DNA of 54,193 nt, taken from contig DYJU01000003.1 in assembly GCA_020722985.1 (NCBI GenBank), positions 1 to 54,193 on the forward strand, in the 5' to 3' direction. A program made the position numbers and the translations under genes. Position 1 is the stretch's first letter. Each line of letters starts with the position of its first letter. The notes beneath the pieces are model-generated. The model saw nothing but the letters and a program-made list of their open reading frames with translations. It did no database searches and was not told where the DNA came from. Of this stretch, positions 53,188 to 54,193 are shown piece by piece. This DNA is from Candidatus Methylomirabilis sp. Lineage in GTDB: Bacteria; Oederibacteriota; PGYV01; DYJU01.

Positions 53188-53883
53188 TTAGAATATAAAT
53201 AATACCCCTATTGCACCTGCAAAAAGTAAGGCAAGTAATAGTGGGTGAACTCCCATCTGCTGGCTTATTCTTGCTTCTCCGCCTGCTGCACCACCTGAAG
53301 AATCAATCCTTGATAAAATACTTCTCACTTGTGGATTATTAGGATTTAATTGAAGTGATTGTTCATACGCTGCTTTTGCATTTGCCATATCACCTTTGTA
53401 ATAATAGGCAGTTCCTAAATATTGATATGCCTGATAAGTAGGATTTGTATTTATGCTTGCCTGATAATATTTAATTGCCATATCAAATTGTTTTGCTTTT
53501 AAATATTTATGACCTGCGAGTAAATATTGATCTTGTCCTGCTGCGCCTGCTGTTCTTGCTGCACCAGCAAGCGAATCAACTAATTTTTTTGCATTTGAAT
53601 TAGAAGGATTAAGTTTTAGCGCATACTGTGCATTTCTTAATGCCTGATCTTTATCTCCTTTATAATAATATGCAAGGGCAGTATAATAATATGCTTCTGA
53701 TGTTGGTTGCATTTTTATGCTATAAGCATAATATTTTATAGCATTATCATATTGTTTTGCCTGCAAATACTTATTTCCATAATTTAAATACTGTTTTGCT
53801 TTTGCAGGATCTGCAGAAAATAAAAAATTAACTACTAATAAAACAATTAGAACAGTTGTCAATAAAACTTTTAACTTTTTCAT
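53188..53883 (-). CDS. Secreted TPR-repeat protein with C-terminal anchor
   Basis: 231 residues. A signal peptide ('LLTTVLIVLLVVNFLFSADP') is followed by two blocks of TPR-like repeats (about 28-100, 118-190) with near-identical units 'YLQAKQYDNAIKYYAYSI' and 'YLKAKQFDMAIKYYQASI'. A Gly/Ala linker 'GGAAGGEARIS' leads to a hydrophobic tail 'LLALLFAGAIGVLFIF'. The block duplication suggests recent internal duplication. It is probably a periplasmic scaffold; partners are unknown. The Gly-Pro protein gene is immediately upstream. Confidence 0.8.
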   Translation of the reverse strand: MKKLKVLLTTVLIVLLVVNFLFSADPAKAKQYLNYGNKYLQAKQYDNAIKYYAYSIKMQPTSEAYYYTALAYYYKGDKDQALRNAQYALKLNPSNSNAKKLVDSLAGAARTAGAAGQDQYLLAGHKYLKAKQFDMAIKYYQASINTNPTYQAYQYLGTAYYYKGDMANAKAAYEQSLQLNPNNPQVRSILSRIDSSGGAAGGEARISQQMGVHPLLLALLFAGAIGVLFIF

Positions 53884-53924
53884 TTTACGCTCTCCTTAAA
53901 TATAATTTTATTTTATTATTTTTT

Positions 53925-54193
53925 TTATGGTAATGGCGGTAATAAATCTCCTGCCATTGGCATCTCTGGTTCTCCTGGTAAACCAGGTTCTGCTCCTGGC
54001 AGTCCTGGTTCTCCGGGTAATCCAGCTTCCATCCCTGGCATTCCCGATTCTCCTGGAAGTCCCGGTTCTCCTGGAACCCCTGGTTCACCTGGCAATCCTG
54101 GCTCTGCCTCAGGCAACCCAGGCTCTGCTCCTGGCAGCCCTGGTTCTCCGGGTAATCCAGCTTCCATCCCTGGCATTCCCGATTCTCCTGGAA
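53925..54193 (-). CDS. Collagen-like Gly/Pro-rich protein, N-terminus off the edge
   Basis: The frame is open to the right edge and ends at 53925 with '[13 protein letters not shown]'. It consists of repeats such as '[17 protein letters not shown]' and '[16 protein letters not shown]'. Many Gly-X-Y triplets are present, but they are broken by four-residue steps (GAEPG, GMEAG), so it is not a perfect collagen helix. At DNA level a block of about 70 bases recurs after 133 bases (53990-54060 and 54123-54193) with one or two changes in the visible part. The N-terminus and any signal peptide lie outside the window. It is probably in an operon with the TPR protein. The ORF at 53885-54088 is another frame of the same repeats. 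Confidence 0.7.
   Translation of the reverse strand, partial: PGESGMPGMEAGLPGEPGLPGAEPGLPEAEPGLPGEPGVPGEPGLPGESGMPGMEAGLPGEPGLPGAEPGLPGEPEMPMAGDLLPPLP

Noticed and set aside
53885-54088. ORF rich in Gln/Asn/Glu in another frame of the collagen-like repeats
   Set aside because: Shadow frame produced by the repeated DNA; it includes the ribosome-site region of the TPR gene and has no start signal.

Overview
The window is strongly AT-rich and almost all genes lie on the minus strand; of the intact genes only the penicillin-binding protein at 50165-52384 reads on the plus strand. A TonB-dependent receptor, an outer-membrane barrel next to a metal ABC transporter, a GT51/transpeptidase penicillin-binding protein and a lipoprotein with a LysM domain point to a diderm bacterium. 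DapL-type lysine synthesis, pyruvate phosphate dikinase, a membrane pyrophosphatase and B12 salvage fit an anaerobic, uncultivated low-GC lineage (Omnitrophota-like candidate phyla are one possibility). The sequence alone does not fix the taxon.

Layout, left to right. 1-550: decayed IS4-like transposase. 1174-3969: ppdK, with terminator and promoter. 4699-9791: fatty-acid operon fabD-fabG-acpP-fabF-rnc-acyl-CoA dehydrogenase. 9850-10330: decayed integrase-type transposase. 10498-13750: zinc-uptake operon (small His/Cys membrane protein, outer-membrane barrel, ZnuA, ZnuB; no ATPase in the window). 14429-24180: a 12-gene operon lysA-dapF-dapA-dapB-FAH-dapL-folK-dNK-panB-panC-panD-nadX, in which several enzymes draw on aspartate. 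24784-29599: two glycine-rich envelope proteins, a LysM lipoprotein, phoH, ybeY, corC-like and a membrane protein. 30279-32587: a membrane protein and aspS. 33402-41604: a cobalamin-riboswitch-led operon cobC-cobO-btuF-btuC-btuD-btuB, followed by metE. 42344-44409: a DNA methyltransferase and a helix-hairpin-helix/FeS glycosylase-like gene broken by an in-frame TGA. 45102-47560: a GT-C-like membrane protein and ychF. 47622-49913: hppA. 50165-52384: PBP1A. 52396-54193: radC, a TPR protein and a collagen-like Gly-Pro-rich protein that runs off the right edge.

The strongest unexplained structure is a dispersed family of roughly 320-360 bp non-coding elements. There are eight near-complete copies and several fragments. 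They have terminal inverted repeats GTAATAGTTTAGCCA / TGGCTGAACTATTAC, and three copies retain 7-8 bp target duplications. All full copies point the same way and all lie between operons, most just downstream of the 3' end of a minus-strand operon. A decayed IS66-type transposase C-terminus that ends in the same terminal repeat sits beside one copy (41978-42288), so the family is probably a set of IS66-mobilised MITEs.

Other points of interest are the methyltransferase/FeS-glycosylase pair, a compact B12 riboswitch whose 3' hairpin, antiterminator and terminator can be read directly, and a zinc locus with no ATPase.
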